This document shows, piece by piece, positions 1 through 9,175 of a DNA stretch of 64,000 bases. The notes beneath the pieces are model-generated. The model was not told the origin of the DNA and made no database searches. It worked only from the letters and a program-made list of their open reading frames with translations. The position numbers and the translations under genes were made by a program. Every line of letters starts with the position of its first letter. Within the stretch, counting starts at the first letter, position 1. This DNA comes from Pedosphaera sp. (GTDB lineage Bacteria > Verrucomicrobiota > Verrucomicrobiia > Limisphaerales > Pedosphaeraceae): contig JAQGPA010000184.1 in the NCBI GenBank assembly GCA_028293325.1, positions 1 to 64,000 on the forward strand. The letters run 5' to 3'.

Positions 1-1
1 G

Positions 2-82
2 CCGGTGGAGGCAAAGAACTTTGCGCAACTGGTGGGGGACATTGCGTATTATTGGCTGTCGGTCAATCACTCCTTCCGTTGA
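2..82 (+). CDS. C-terminal end of an unidentified protein (partial)
   Basis: The frame starting at base 2 is open and ends at a TGA at 80-82, giving a 26-residue tail (VEAKNFAQLVGDIAYYWLSV, then NHSFR). The composition looks like real protein, and the stop lies 91 bases before recQ on the same strand. The gene begins before the window. The tail is too short to assign a family. Confidence 0.45.
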   Translation, partial: PVEAKNFAQLVGDIAYYWLSVNHSFR

Positions 83-173
83 CTGGCATTTCAAAGCGCC
101 GGCGACTCATGCAAACAACCACACGAGCCCGCATTGCGCTTGCACCACCGCCCCGGTGTGGGGCTAGAGTAAG

Positions 174-2369
174 ATGATGTCGCGTATGCCCGTCATGCCA
201 GCCAAAGCAGTCCGGCTACTGCCGGCCCTGAAGCAATACTTTGGGTTCACTTCCTTTCGCCCGTTGCAGGAGGAGATCATTCGCGACTCGTTGGCGGGCC
301 GGGATGTCTTTGCGCTGTTGCCAACCGGTGGCGGCAAGTCGCTTTGCTTTCAGCTTCCCGCGCTGGTCCGTGAGGGCCTGACAGTGGTGGTGTCGCCGCT
401 GATTGCCTTAATGAAAGATCAGGTGGATGCATTGCAGGCGAGCGGAATCGCGGCAACTTTTCTTAACTCATCGCTGGCGGCGGGGGAATCGCGGGCGCGG
501 TTGCGCGGTTTGCACAATGGCGAGTATCGGTTGCTGTATGTGGCGCCCGAACGGCTCATGCTCTCGGGTTTTCTGTCAGACTTGCAACGTTGGGGCGTTA
601 ATCTAATCGCGGTGGACGAGGCGCATTGCATCAGCGAGTGGGGCCATGACTTTCGTCCGGAATACCGGCAACTGGCTGAGATGCGCGCGCTCTTTCCCGG
701 GGTGCCGATGATGGCGCTCACGGCCACGGCGACGGGACGCGTGAGGAAGGACATCATTGAACATCTGAAATTGCGCGAGCCGGCATGTTACGTCGCGAGT
801 TTCAATCGTCCCAACCTGACTTACCGGGTGCTGGCGCGGGCCAAACCATACGAGCAGGCGTTGGAGTTTATCCGCAACCGGCCGCGGGAATGCGGCATTA
901 TTTATTGTTTTAGTCGCAAGTCGGCAGAGAGCGTGGCTGAACGGTTGAACGCTGATGGCATTAAAGCGAAACCGTATCATGCCGGGCTGACAGCGGAGCA
1001 GCGTTCCAAACATCAGGAATTATTTCTGCGCGACGAGGTGCGGGTGATCTGCGCGACGATTGCTTTTGGCATGGGCATCAATAAACCGAATGTGCGGTTT
1101 ATCATTCATTACGAGTTGCCGAAGAATATTGAGGGTTATTATCAGGAAACGGGACGGGCTGGCCGTGATGGATTGCCCGGCGAATGCATCCTGTTGTTCA
1201 GCGCGGGTGATGCTGTGAAGCAGACGCAGTTCATCGATGAAAAACCGGATCCGCAGGAGCAAAAGATTGCGCGCGAACAACTGCATCAAATCGTGCATTA
1301 TGCGGAATCGGCGATCTGCCGGCGCAAGGAGTTGCTGGGATACTTTGGGGAGGATTTTAATGCGGAGGATTGCGGCGCGTGCGATAATTGTTTGTCGCCC
1401 CGCGCGACCTTTGATGGAACGCTGGCCGCGCAGAAATTTCTTTCGTGTGTTTATCGCATCCGGGAAAAGTCCGGCTTCGGTGTCGGCCTGAACCATGTGG
1501 TGGAGGTGTTGACGGGCGCGGACACGGACAAGATCCGGCGCTGGGAGCACGAGCAGTTATCCACTTACGGGATTGGTAGCGAGCATAGCCGGACGGAGTG
1601 GGCGGCCATTGGACGGGAGTTGGTGCGGTTGGGATTTTTGCGTCAAACGGCGGAAAAGTTCAGCGTGCTGGAGTTGACGAACGAGGGGCGCGAGGCGTTG
1701 CGCCAACGCCAGTCGGTGACGTTGACGAAACCGGTCAAGACGCCGGAATCGAAGGTCCGCCGGGCGGGAGAGATCACCTGTGACGAGTTGTTGTTCGAAA
1801 AACTGCGGCAGTTGCGCAAGCAGTTGGCCGATGAGCGGGACGTGCCGGCTTACATCGTTTTCTCCGACGTGGCATTGCGGCAAATGGCGCGGGATTATCC
1901 GTCCACAGAGGGAGACTTTGCCCGCATCAGCGGGGTGGGTGAGAAGAAGCTTCGGGAATTTGGCGCGCCATTTCTCGCCGAGATCGCCGCGCATCTGGGA
2001 AGCAATCCGCGACAGATTTTTGCGGACGATTCATTTACAACGCCGCCGGTTGCGCGCCCACGGATGAACGACACGGCTTTCGCAACGATGCAGGCGTTTC
2101 GCGCGGGAAAGAAGGTGGAGGAGATTGCGCGCGAGCGAGGGTTGGTGGCGGGAACCATTTACGGGCACATTCTGGCGGCGGTTGAGGCGGGGCAGGAAGT
2201 TGATTTGAGCCGGCTAGTGACTCCCGCACAACAGGAGCAGATTGCAAAGGCTTTTGCGCGAACCGGCTATGGCAATTTGACGGGCGCGAAGGAATTGCTG
2301 GGGGAGCACTTTGATTACAACCTGCTGCGGATCTATCGGGCGGCAAAGAAAATGGAGGAAGGCCGTTGA
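174..2369 (+). CDS. recQ: ATP-dependent DNA helicase RecQ
   Basis: A 731-residue superfamily 2 3'-5' DNA helicase that acts in recombination and replication-fork repair. Seen in the sequence: a Q-motif-like stretch (FTSFRPLQEE, about 25-34), Walker A GGGKS at 52-56, a DEAH box at 148-151 followed by the RecQ-specific aromatic-rich loop (HCISEWGHDFRPEY), and helicase motif VI ending in QETGRAGRDG. A four-cysteine zinc site follows near 382-407 (C..., CGACDNC). The HRDC domain is at about 535-610, and a further helix-turn-helix domain occupies the last 90 residues. The length is typical for RecQ with both C-terminal domains. The ATG at 174 is followed by a second Met and later Mets at 5 and 8, so the exact start is uncertain by a few residues. 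It converges on the next gene with only 16 bases between the stops. Confidence 0.96.
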   Translation: MMSRMPVMPAKAVRLLPALKQYFGFTSFRPLQEEIIRDSLAGRDVFALLPTGGGKSLCFQLPALVREGLTVVVSPLIALMKDQVDALQASGIAATFLNSSLAAGESRARLRGLHNGEYRLLYVAPERLMLSGFLSDLQRWGVNLIAVDEAHCISEWGHDFRPEYRQLAEMRALFPGVPMMALTATATGRVRKDIIEHLKLREPACYVASFNRPNLTYRVLARAKPYEQALEFIRNRPRECGIIYCFSRKSAESVAERLNADGIKAKPYHAGLTAEQRSKHQELFLRDEVRVICATIAFGMGINKPNVRFIIHYELPKNIEGYYQETGRAGRDGLPGECILLFSAGDAVKQTQFIDEKPDPQEQKIAREQLHQIVHYAESAICRRKELLGYFGEDFNAEDCGACDNCLSPRATFDGTLAAQKFLSCVYRIREKSGFGVGLNHVVEVLTGADTDKIRRWEHEQLSTYGIGSEHSRTEWAAIGRELVRLGFLRQTAEKFSVLELTNEGREALRQRQSVTLTKPVKTPESKVRRAGEITCDELLFEKLRQLRKQLADERDVPAYIVFSDVALRQMARDYPSTEGDFARISGVGEKKLREFGAPFLAEIAAHLGSNPRQIFADDSFTTPPVARPRMNDTAFATMQAFRAGKKVEEIARERGLVAGTIYGHILAAVEAGQEVDLSRLVTPAQQEQIAKAFARTGYGNLTGAKELLGEHFDYNLLRIYRAAKKMEEGR

Positions 2370-2385
2370 AATGCCAGCCCACCGT

Positions 2386-3318
2386 TTACAATTTATCCCA
2401 GCCTTTGCCTTTGTGGCCGAAGTTGAAACGGTCCGGGTGGCAGATTTCCGCCAGGATTTCCAGCGACTCGACAATGCGCGGTCCGGGGCGGTTGAAGTAT
2501 TGATTGCCATCGGTGAGGTAAACTCGCCGGTTTTTCACCGCCTGCAACTTCGCCCAGCCCGGTCGTTGGGTGAGTGGGGCCATTTCCGCGCGGGTTCGCA
2601 GAAGGTTGAAGCCGCAGGGCATGACGACGATAATTTCCGGGTTGTGCCGCTGCAGGGTTTCCCAATTCAGCCAGGGCGAATGGCTGCCAGCGTCGCCGAC
2701 GAGATTGCGTCCGCCGGCGAGTTGCACGAGTTCCGGCACCCAATTGCCGGCGGCCATCAATGGCTCAATCCACTCGATGCAGGCAACCGAGGGCGGTTGT
2801 TTCATGACGCAGGTTTTTTCGATGATGGCCACAACACGGTTTTTCAGGGCGCGCAGGATTTCGCGGCCATGTTCGGCCACGCCCAAGGCATCGGCGACGC
2901 TCCGGATGTCCTCCCAAATATCGACGAGCCGTTTGGGCGAGAGGGAAACGATTTGGGGGCGGCTGCCGAGCCATTTGGCGACCGCCTGTTCCACTTCGGG
3001 TAGGCTCACGGCGCAGACTTCACATTGGGCTTGGGTGAGGATGAGGTCCGGTTGCAATCGGCGCAGTTGGTCGGTGTCGATTTGGTAGAGCGAAAGCGCC
3101 TCCCGCAAGAGGTCCTTGACCTGCCGGTCAATTTCTCCGCTGCTTGCGTCGGCATTAATCTTCGATATGGTGCAAGCGGGCAGAGTGAGAATGGACGCGG
3201 GGTAATCGCATTCGTGGGAGCGGCCCACGAGTTGATTGGCAGCATCGAGGGCGCAAACGATTTCCGTGGCGCTCGGCAGGAGAGAGATGACACGCTTTTT
3301 TTGCATGATTACTGCCAC
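2386..3318 (-). CDS. Cobalamin-type periplasmic-binding-fold protein without signal peptide
   Basis: 310 residues with the BtuF/FepB class III binding-protein fold. The N-terminus RVISLLPSATEIVCAL and the segment LVGRSHECDYP are hallmarks of the cobalamin-binding members of this family (established family knowledge). No signal peptide or lipobox is visible, so it is probably cytoplasmic, as in a large stand-alone subgroup whose ligand is not settled. No BtuC or BtuD gene is next to it and no B12 riboswitch is apparent in the short upstream gap. The start at 3318 gives MAVIMQKK. The internal Met at 3306 (MQKKRVISLL) is equally plausible. Confidence 0.8.
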   Translation of the reverse strand: MAVIMQKKRVISLLPSATEIVCALDAANQLVGRSHECDYPASILTLPACTISKINADASSGEIDRQVKDLLREALSLYQIDTDQLRRLQPDLILTQAQCEVCAVSLPEVEQAVAKWLGSRPQIVSLSPKRLVDIWEDIRSVADALGVAEHGREILRALKNRVVAIIEKTCVMKQPPSVACIEWIEPLMAAGNWVPELVQLAGGRNLVGDAGSHSPWLNWETLQRHNPEIIVVMPCGFNLLRTRAEMAPLTQRPGWAKLQAVKNRRVYLTDGNQYFNRPGPRIVESLEILAEICHPDRFNFGHKGKGWDKL

Positions 3319-3340
3319 CGATTTTGGCCAATTTTGGTAT

Positions 3341-3376
3341 TAAAAACAAGAGGCAGAGCAGTTAAACTGCTCCGCC
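3341..3376 (-). terminator. Rho-independent terminator of hppA
   Basis: Bases 3352-3376 form a 10-bp stem with one mismatch around the loop TTAAA (core GAGCAG/CTGCTC). On the minus strand it is followed by a T-rich tract (TCTTGTTTTT). It lies 27 bases past the hppA stop and before the next minus-strand gene, which makes it a good terminator for hppA. Confidence 0.75.
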
Positions 3377-3402
3377 CCGCGCAAACCACTCAAGCCGGGA
3401 GT

Positions 3403-5943
3403 TTACTTGTGGACATTGTGCGGCAAAACCAGTGTGTTTTCCGACCCGGTGTTTTCGTCCGGAATGCGCATGGCATAGAACGAGCGATACACGAAGACCA
3501 GCGCGACCAGGAAGAGCGCAATGCCAATACCATGGCGGATCATTGGGCTTTGAGGATCAATCTTGCGTTCTTCATTCTGGATCATCGCCACAACAATTTC
3601 GACGGCGAGCAAGCCAAACAAGGTGGTGAATTTGATTACCGGGTTTAACGCGACGGACGAGGTATCCTTGAAAGGATCGCCCACGGTATCGCCCACGACG
3701 GTTGCGGCGTGCAATTCGGTGCCTTTCTGACGCATGTCCACTTCAACGATTTTCTTGGCGTTGTCCCAAGCGCCGCCCGCGTTGGCCATAAAAATGGCCT
3801 GGAACAGGCCAAAGAACGCAATCCCGATGAGGTAACCGATAAAGAAATACGGATTGAAGAAGGGCAAGGCCAGCGCAAAGCAGAACACCACGATAAAGAT
3901 GTTCCACATGCCTTTCTGCGCGTAAACCGTGCAGATGCGGACCACTTCCTTGCTGTCCTTTTCCGAGGCGGTGGCCGCGTCGAGCTTCATGTTCTCCTTG
4001 ATATAGACCACCGCGCGATAGGCGCCGGTAACGACTGCCTGCGTGGAAGCGCCGGTGAACCAGTAAACCACCGCGCCACCCATAATGAGGCCGAGAATCA
4101 CCTCGGGTTGCACGATGCTCAAAGCCTCGATGACCGGCTTGAACAAGTGCGAGCTTGGATTGAGCTCATACATGCGCTGCAAGAGCATGATAATGCCGAA
4201 GACCATGGTGGTTGCGCCGACAACCGCTGTGCCGATGAGCACCGGCTTGGCGGTGGCCTTGAACGTATTGCCCGCGCCGTCGCCCTTCTCAAGTTGGTGC
4301 TTGGCGTTTTCAAAATCGGGCTCGAAGCCGAAATCGTTCCGGATTTCCTCCTTGATGCCTTGGCGGCCTTCAATCTGGCTCAACTCATAAACTGACTGGG
4401 CATTGTCCGTGACCGGCCCATAGCTGTCCACGGCGATCGTGACCGGCCCCATGCCGAGGAAGCCGAAAGCCACGAGGCCGAAGGCGAAGATGGGTGCGGC
4501 GAAAATAAACTTGGCCGGCATCAGCGAAAGCACCGCGGCGTTCTGGGAGAAATAATAGGAAGTAAACATGAGCACCATGAGCACCAGCCCCATCCAGAAG
4601 GCGGACATGTTGCCAGCCACGAAACCGGAAAGGATGTTCAGCGAGGCGCCGCCGTGTTTGGAGCAGTTCGTGACTTCGCGGACGTGACGCGAGTTGGTGC
4701 TGACGAATACCTTGGTAAACTCAGGAATCAGAGCACCCGCGATGGTGCCGCAGGAGATGATGGCGGAGAGCACCCACCAGAGGGCGGGTTGAGGAACGCC
4801 CGCACCATCCGTGAAGTCGCCCAGCAGCAGTTTGCTGGCGACGAAGGTAATGCCAATGGACACCGCAGAGGTGAGCCATACGAGGTGGGTGAGGGGAGCC
4901 TCAAAGTCGAAGTCTTTTTTGCCACCGAACATGGCCTTGCTTATGCCTTCGTTCACAAAATAAGAAACCAGCGAAGTCACAATCATCAAAGCGCGCATGG
5001 CAAACAACCAGATGATGAGGGTCGCGCAAATATTGGGACTGGCTGCGAGTGCGAGTGCGAGAAATGCAATCAGCGCAACGCCGGTCACACCGTACGTTTC
5101 AAATCCGTCCGCTGTGGGCCCGACCGAATCACCGGCATTATCACCCGTGCAATCAGCAATCACACCGGGATTCTTGGGATCATCTTCCGGAAGTTTAAAG
5201 ACGATCTTCATCAAATCAGAACCAATATCAGCAATTTTGGTAAAGATACCGCCGCAGATGCGGAGCACGCTCGCGCCGAGCGATTCACCAATGGCGAAAC
5301 CAATGAAGCAGGGACCGACGAGTGGCCTGGGCAGGAACATCAAAATACAAATCATGAAAAACAATTCCACCGCCACAAGTAACAGGCCCACGCTCATGCC
5401 GGAGCGGAGGGGTATGCCCAGCGTTGCGAGCGGGTTACCCTTGAGCGCGGAAAATGCGGTGCGGGAGTTCGCCACGGTATTGATGCGAATGCCGAACCAA
5501 GCCACGCCGTAGGACCCCAAAATGCCAAGAATGGAGGCCAGAAGGATCACGACCACATGAGGCAGGGTATTATTTTGCAAGACCTTGAAATAATAAATCA
5601 TGCAGGCGGCAATGAGGAACCAGAGAATGGCGAGAAATTTGCCCTGCGTGAAAAGGTAGGTTTTGCAGGTTTCCCAAATGATATTGGACACATTGGCCAT
5701 GCTTTCATGCACGGGCAGGGCCTTCGTCTGTTTATATTGAATGAGGCCAAATACCGCGCCGATGAAGCAGACGAGGATTCCGAAATACATCAAAGTTGAA
5801 CCCCTAACGCCACCCAAGCCGCTGAATGTAACGTTATCCAGAATCGGGATATTGATGTCAGACTCGCTGGCGAACGCACCGGTTGAACTGCCGCAAGCAG
5901 CCAATAGCACAACAATCCAGAACCAGATTTTATGTTTTCTCAT
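3403..5943 (-). CDS. hppA: Membrane proton-translocating pyrophosphatase, predicted K+-independent
   Basis: 846 residues and about 16 membrane segments. The enzyme hydrolyses pyrophosphate and pumps protons out across the inner membrane. The substrate-site signature is clear (LPEDDPKNPGVIADCTGDN, then DSVGPTADGFETYG). The second metal-binding region also matches (DNAQSVYE, then DTVGDPFKDTSS). At the diagnostic site the sequence reads GNTFKA with Lys at residue 562. In this family Lys here marks K+-independent enzymes and Ala marks K+-dependent ones, so K+ independence is inferred. The loop before PEDDP is one residue shorter than in the classical form and lacks the usual KVE, so this is a divergent member. 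The N-terminus has a signal-like segment ending in LLAAC, a lipobox-like sequence that is unusual for the family, although the N-terminus is expected to face the periplasm. A terminator follows the gene. Confidence 0.95.
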   Translation of the reverse strand: MRKHKIWFWIVVLLAACGSSTGAFASESDINIPILDNVTFSGLGGVRGSTLMYFGILVCFIGAVFGLIQYKQTKALPVHESMANVSNIIWETCKTYLFTQGKFLAILWFLIAACMIYYFKVLQNNTLPHVVVILLASILGILGSYGVAWFGIRINTVANSRTAFSALKGNPLATLGIPLRSGMSVGLLLVAVELFFMICILMFLPRPLVGPCFIGFAIGESLGASVLRICGGIFTKIADIGSDLMKIVFKLPEDDPKNPGVIADCTGDNAGDSVGPTADGFETYGVTGVALIAFLALALAASPNICATLIIWLFAMRALMIVTSLVSYFVNEGISKAMFGGKKDFDFEAPLTHLVWLTSAVSIGITFVASKLLLGDFTDGAGVPQPALWWVLSAIISCGTIAGALIPEFTKVFVSTNSRHVREVTNCSKHGGASLNILSGFVAGNMSAFWMGLVLMVLMFTSYYFSQNAAVLSLMPAKFIFAAPIFAFGLVAFGFLGMGPVTIAVDSYGPVTDNAQSVYELSQIEGRQGIKEEIRNDFGFEPDFENAKHQLEKGDGAGNTFKATAKPVLIGTAVVGATTMVFGIIMLLQRMYELNPSSHLFKPVIEALSIVQPEVILGLIMGGAVVYWFTGASTQAVVTGAYRAVVYIKENMKLDAATASEKDSKEVVRICTVYAQKGMWNIFIVVFCFALALPFFNPYFFIGYLIGIAFFGLFQAIFMANAGGAWDNAKKIVEVDMRQKGTELHAATVVGDTVGDPFKDTSSVALNPVIKFTTLFGLLAVEIVVAMIQNEERKIDPQSPMIRHGIGIALFLVALVFVYRSFYAMRIPDENTGSENTLVLPHNVHK

Positions 5944-6271
5944 ATAATAATATTTAATGGGAGGCGGATTATGGCAATGACAGCCAGTTATTTGCGAACA
6001 GTTTTTTAATTTCGTCCATTGTGTTTCTATAAGCTATTATCCCTTAATAGATTATGTTAATTATAAAACCTTTTATTGTTGTGTGATGGTGCCATTAAAC
6101 CAGCTAATAACAGAACATACAATGCCCAAGAAACCCATTTGATTGAAGCAAAAGCAGGATACCCAAATTGCGATTATAATGCAACCATGCTCTTGCGCAG
6201 GCGCAAGTCGTGAGGTCCAAGGTTGGTTTTGCCTTGTCGCTCCGACGTGCTTTTCGCATTGTTTAATTTTC
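5944..6271. other. AT-rich divergent promoter region between hppA and ruvB
   Basis: 328 bases without a convincing gene, distinctly more AT-rich than the surroundings. On the plus strand a perfect TATAAT lies at 6175-6180, about 92 bases before the ruvB start; no good -35 sits 17 bases upstream. A perfect inverted repeat follows at 6192-6207. Further TATAAT-like sequences face hppA. Confidence 0.5.
6192..6207. repeat. Perfect inverted repeat near the predicted ruvB transcription start
   Basis: CTTGCGC-AG-GCGCAAG, 7-bp arms with a 2-base centre. It starts 12 bases after the TATAAT at 6175-6180, so it would overlap the early transcribed region, a typical position for a repressor operator. The binding protein is unknown. 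It does not match a LexA consensus that I can name with certainty. Confidence 0.4.
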
Positions 6272-7291
6272 ATGCCCGAACGAATCATTTCAGATGTCTT
6301 GAACAAACCGGATGCCGCGTTGGAAATGACGCTGCGCCCGTCGCTCTTCTCCGACTTTACCGGCCAGCCCAAAGTCAAGGAGCGGTTGGAAATTACCGTG
6401 GCGGCCGCCCTTCAGCGGAAGGAGGCCATAGATCATATCCTGCTCAGCGGTCCGCCCGGCCTGGGCAAAACCACTCTTGCTAATATCATCGCAAAAGCGA
6501 TGGGTGCAAATCTCAAAAGTACCAGTGGTCCCACGATTGAAAAAGCCGGTGATCTCGCCGGTCTGCTTACCAACCTTGAAGAAGGCGACGTTCTCTTTAT
6601 CGACGAAATTCACCGGTTGCAAAAAACCATCGAGGAATACCTTTACCCGGCAATGGAGGATTTCAAATTGGACATCATCATCGACCAAGGCCCCAACGCC
6701 CGGAGTGTCCGGCTGAACCTGCCCCGTTTCACGCTGATCGGCGCTACCACCCGCAGCGGCCTGCTGACTGCCCCATTGCTTACCCGCTTTCCGGTTCGCG
6801 AACGGCTCGACTACTATCCCGCCGATGAATTGGAAAAGATCGTCGTTCGTTCCGCCCGGTTGTTGAACATTGAAACCGATCCCAACGGCGCGCGGGAAAT
6901 TGCCCGGCGCAGTCGCGGCACCCCGCGCATCGCGAACAACCTCCTGCGTCGCGTGCGCGATTTTGCCCAGGTTCGCGGCGATGGTCGCATCAGCGCCGCA
7001 ATCGCTGACAGCGCGCTGGCCATGTTGGAAATCGACCAGAACGGCCTCGATGAAATGGACAAGCGCATCCTTGAAGCGGTGATTGTGAAATTTGGCGGCG
7101 GCCCCGTTGGCGTCAATTCGCTCGCTGTCGCTGTCGGCGAGGAGCCTGACACCATTGAGGAAGTGTACGAACCTTATCTTATCATGGAAGGTTACCTCAA
7201 GCGCACCGCCCAGGGGCGCGTCGCCACGGAATTGAGCTACAGCAAACTGGGCCTGAAACCGGGCTCCGGTAATCAACCCAAACTTTTCTAG
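6272..7291 (+). CDS. ruvB: Holliday junction branch-migration helicase RuvB
   Basis: 339 residues from the ATG at 6272, the usual RuvB length. This AAA+ motor forms hexamers on either side of RuvA and drives branch migration. Walker [10 protein letters not shown] is at 60-68 and Walker B LFIDEIH ends at 114. The sensor region IGATTRSG, the arginine-finger region [11 protein letters not shown] and the C-terminal winged-helix domain ([15 protein letters not shown]) are all present. The frame is open back to 6143, but the extra 43 residues are Cys-rich, unlike RuvB, and overlap the promoter region, so the later ATG was chosen. ruvA and ruvC are not adjacent. Confidence 0.96.
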   Translation: MPERIISDVLNKPDAALEMTLRPSLFSDFTGQPKVKERLEITVAAALQRKEAIDHILLSGPPGLGKTTLANIIAKAMGANLKSTSGPTIEKAGDLAGLLTNLEEGDVLFIDEIHRLQKTIEEYLYPAMEDFKLDIIIDQGPNARSVRLNLPRFTLIGATTRSGLLTAPLLTRFPVRERLDYYPADELEKIVVRSARLLNIETDPNGAREIARRSRGTPRIANNLLRRVRDFAQVRGDGRISAAIADSALAMLEIDQNGLDEMDKRILEAVIVKFGGGPVGVNSLAVAVGEEPDTIEEVYEPYLIMEGYLKRTAQGRVATELSYSKLGLKPGSGNQPKLF

Positions 7292-7420
7292 CAGAGTGGT
7301 ATCTGTCCGCCAAGAGTCCGGGGAGATTGTAGCCACGCATGACCACGGAAAGGTTTTTAGGTCAAAAGCCACAATAGGTTCGTTTCTCAATAGCGTGGAA
7401 ATTGAGTCCCCAGTTTTCAT

Positions 7421-8569
7421 TCAATTCAGAATCTCCCCCACTGGTTGGCGCAGTCCTGCGGCCACCGGCAGTGAACTCAGGAATGCCCCCACGTTGATCC
7501 AGACCAGAATCGTAATCAAGGCATCCGTTGCCTGCAAATTCGCATCGCTTGCCGCCAGCAACTCGCCGGGAAAACCGAGCGTTCCAAAAATGGTTTGACG
7601 CAAAAGCACAATCAAAAATATTGCGCCGATGGCCGCGAGATTTGCGAGCGCCGCATTCTCCAGCCACTGCCGGAAATAAAGCAGCCACGCGGACGCCCCA
7701 AAACTGCGGAGCAGAGCGCCCACAAATAGATTTTGTCGAAATTCAAGAACGGCGATGGCGCCGTACACCAACGACACCGCCGCACCCAAAATTCCCGCCA
7801 GCACACCCCGCCATTGCTGATGTCGGCGGTGCAATTCATCCAGTTCGCGCAAAAGCGGCAGCGCACTTTGCATTTGCGGCGCCGGCCGCTGCTCCGCGGA
7901 CGACAAGGCCTTCACCGCGGCAATGATTTGCTCCATCGGCGCTGCGGTTGGCCCGCGTTGGAACACGGTGGTTTCCAGCCAGCCCAGACGTTCCTCCTCG
8001 TCCAGCCAGCCTTGGGGCACCAGCAAAAAATCACCCTGCGCCAGCGACCGCAGCCACTGGGGCGGCCGGGCTACGCTCGACACAACGGAACGATGGCTGA
8101 TCCGCACGCGCAGTTGGGCGTTTTCCGGCAGGCTGTCGCTCACACAGATGGCGGTGGTTTGGGGAGAAAGAATTTCCGCAAGCATCGGCAGCGCTTCCGG
8201 CGGATAGGTAAGCACTAATAAATTATTTTCCTCCCACTCCGTTTGCCCGCGCACGAACAATTGCCTCAGCCGCAATTTGCGGCCACTTGGCGCCAGTATT
8301 GCCAGGTCATCCGGTGCCGTGCCATGCCGAAAAAACGCCGATGAATCCGGCGTCACCGCCCTGCGCACGACGAGCGTGTTGAGACCAAAACTCTCCAGGC
8401 GCTCGCGCAAGCTCCGTTCGACCAATTGAAAAGCAGTCAGGATCACCGTGGCCACCAGCACGAGCAGGCCGGTGACGAACAGCCGCGCCGCCGGACTGCC
8501 GGGCTGTTCACACCAGCGCTTCCAGGTGTCTTTCCAAAGGTAAAAAACGATTAAAGTCGAGGGTTTCAT
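7421..8569 (-). CDS. ABC transporter permease of the MacB/FtsX type
   Basis: 382 residues from the ATG at 8569. One membrane helix lies near the N-terminus (LFVTGLLVLVATVILTAF), then an extracytoplasmic domain of roughly 200 residues, then three C-terminal helices (AAVSLVYGAIAVLEF, LANLAAIGAIFLIVLL and ILVWINVGAFLSSLPVAAG). This four-helix layout is that of MacB/FtsX-like permeases, which act mechanically on substrates in the periplasm instead of translocating them through the membrane. Sequence similarity to named members looks low. It overlaps the ATPase gene by 62 bases (more if the upstream start at 8596 is used). It is the last gene of a four-gene efflux operon. Confidence 0.75.
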   Translation of the reverse strand: MKPSTLIVFYLWKDTWKRWCEQPGSPAARLFVTGLLVLVATVILTAFQLVERSLRERLESFGLNTLVVRRAVTPDSSAFFRHGTAPDDLAILAPSGRKLRLRQLFVRGQTEWEENNLLVLTYPPEALPMLAEILSPQTTAICVSDSLPENAQLRVRISHRSVVSSVARPPQWLRSLAQGDFLLVPQGWLDEEERLGWLETTVFQRGPTAAPMEQIIAAVKALSSAEQRPAPQMQSALPLLRELDELHRRHQQWRGVLAGILGAAVSLVYGAIAVLEFRQNLFVGALLRSFGASAWLLYFRQWLENAALANLAAIGAIFLIVLLRQTIFGTLGFPGELLAASDANLQATDALITILVWINVGAFLSSLPVAAGLRQPVGEILN

Positions 8570-9164
8570 TTGCCAGAATTTCCAGCCGTGTATCATGGGA
8601 ACTCACCACGCAAATCCGGTTGCCGGTAACAAATTGTTCCAAAGCGCGGACAATCACGCGCGCATTCAAGTCATCCAGACCCGAAGTCGGCTCGTCCAAC
8701 AACAACACGACGGGGTCACGCACCAGTGCGCGGGCAATTGCGGCGCGCTGCTGCTGGCCGCCCGAGAGAGATTGCGGCAATCGCTTGGCATACGGCTCCA
8801 GACCCAGCACGCGCAACCAATGCCCGGAGTTGTCCGCGATCTGTTCCGCCGGCAATCCCGCCAGACTGCCGGCCAGCGCCAGGTTGCGTTGCACACTCGC
8901 CAGCGGCAGCAGATTCAGTTGCTGAAAAACAAAACCCAACGCGCGCCGTTGGAATCCAATATCCGTCGGCGCCGTTCCGAGCGGCGTAATAATTCTCCCT
9001 TGCTGCGGTTCCAGAAATCCCGCCACCAGCCGCAGCAACGTGGACTTGCCGCAACCCGATGCTCCTCGGACCAACGTCACGCCCGGTCGAAAGGTATGGC
9101 GGAATCGCTCCAGCACCCACGGGCGATCGGGCTTGTAGCGGAAGGAGATGTCGAGACAATCCAT
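8508..9164 (-). CDS. ABC transporter ATPase of the LolD/MacB class
   Basis: 218 residues, the size of a stand-alone nucleotide-binding subunit. Walker A GASGCGKST begins at residue 34. The signature LSGGQQQR, Walker B VVLLLDEPTSGLDD and the switch histidine (VVSSHDT) are intact, so it should be active. It lies between the adaptor gene (11 bases upstream) and the permease gene (overlapping), as expected for a MacB-type efflux system in which ATPase and permease are separate chains. Confidence 0.9.
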   Translation of the reverse strand: MDCLDISFRYKPDRPWVLERFRHTFRPGVTLVRGASGCGKSTLLRLVAGFLEPQQGRIITPLGTAPTDIGFQRRALGFVFQQLNLLPLASVQRNLALAGSLAGLPAEQIADNSGHWLRVLGLEPYAKRLPQSLSGGQQQRAAIARALVRDPVVLLLDEPTSGLDDLNARVIVRALEQFVTGNRICVVSSHDTRLEILANETLDFNRFLPLERHLEALV

Positions 9165-9175
9165 AACTTGATTTG

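Noticed and set aside
6143-6271. N-terminal extension of RuvB by 43 residues
   Set aside because: The extra sequence is Cys-rich and overlaps the promoter-like TATAAT and palindrome; the ATG at 6272 gives the normal RuvB start.
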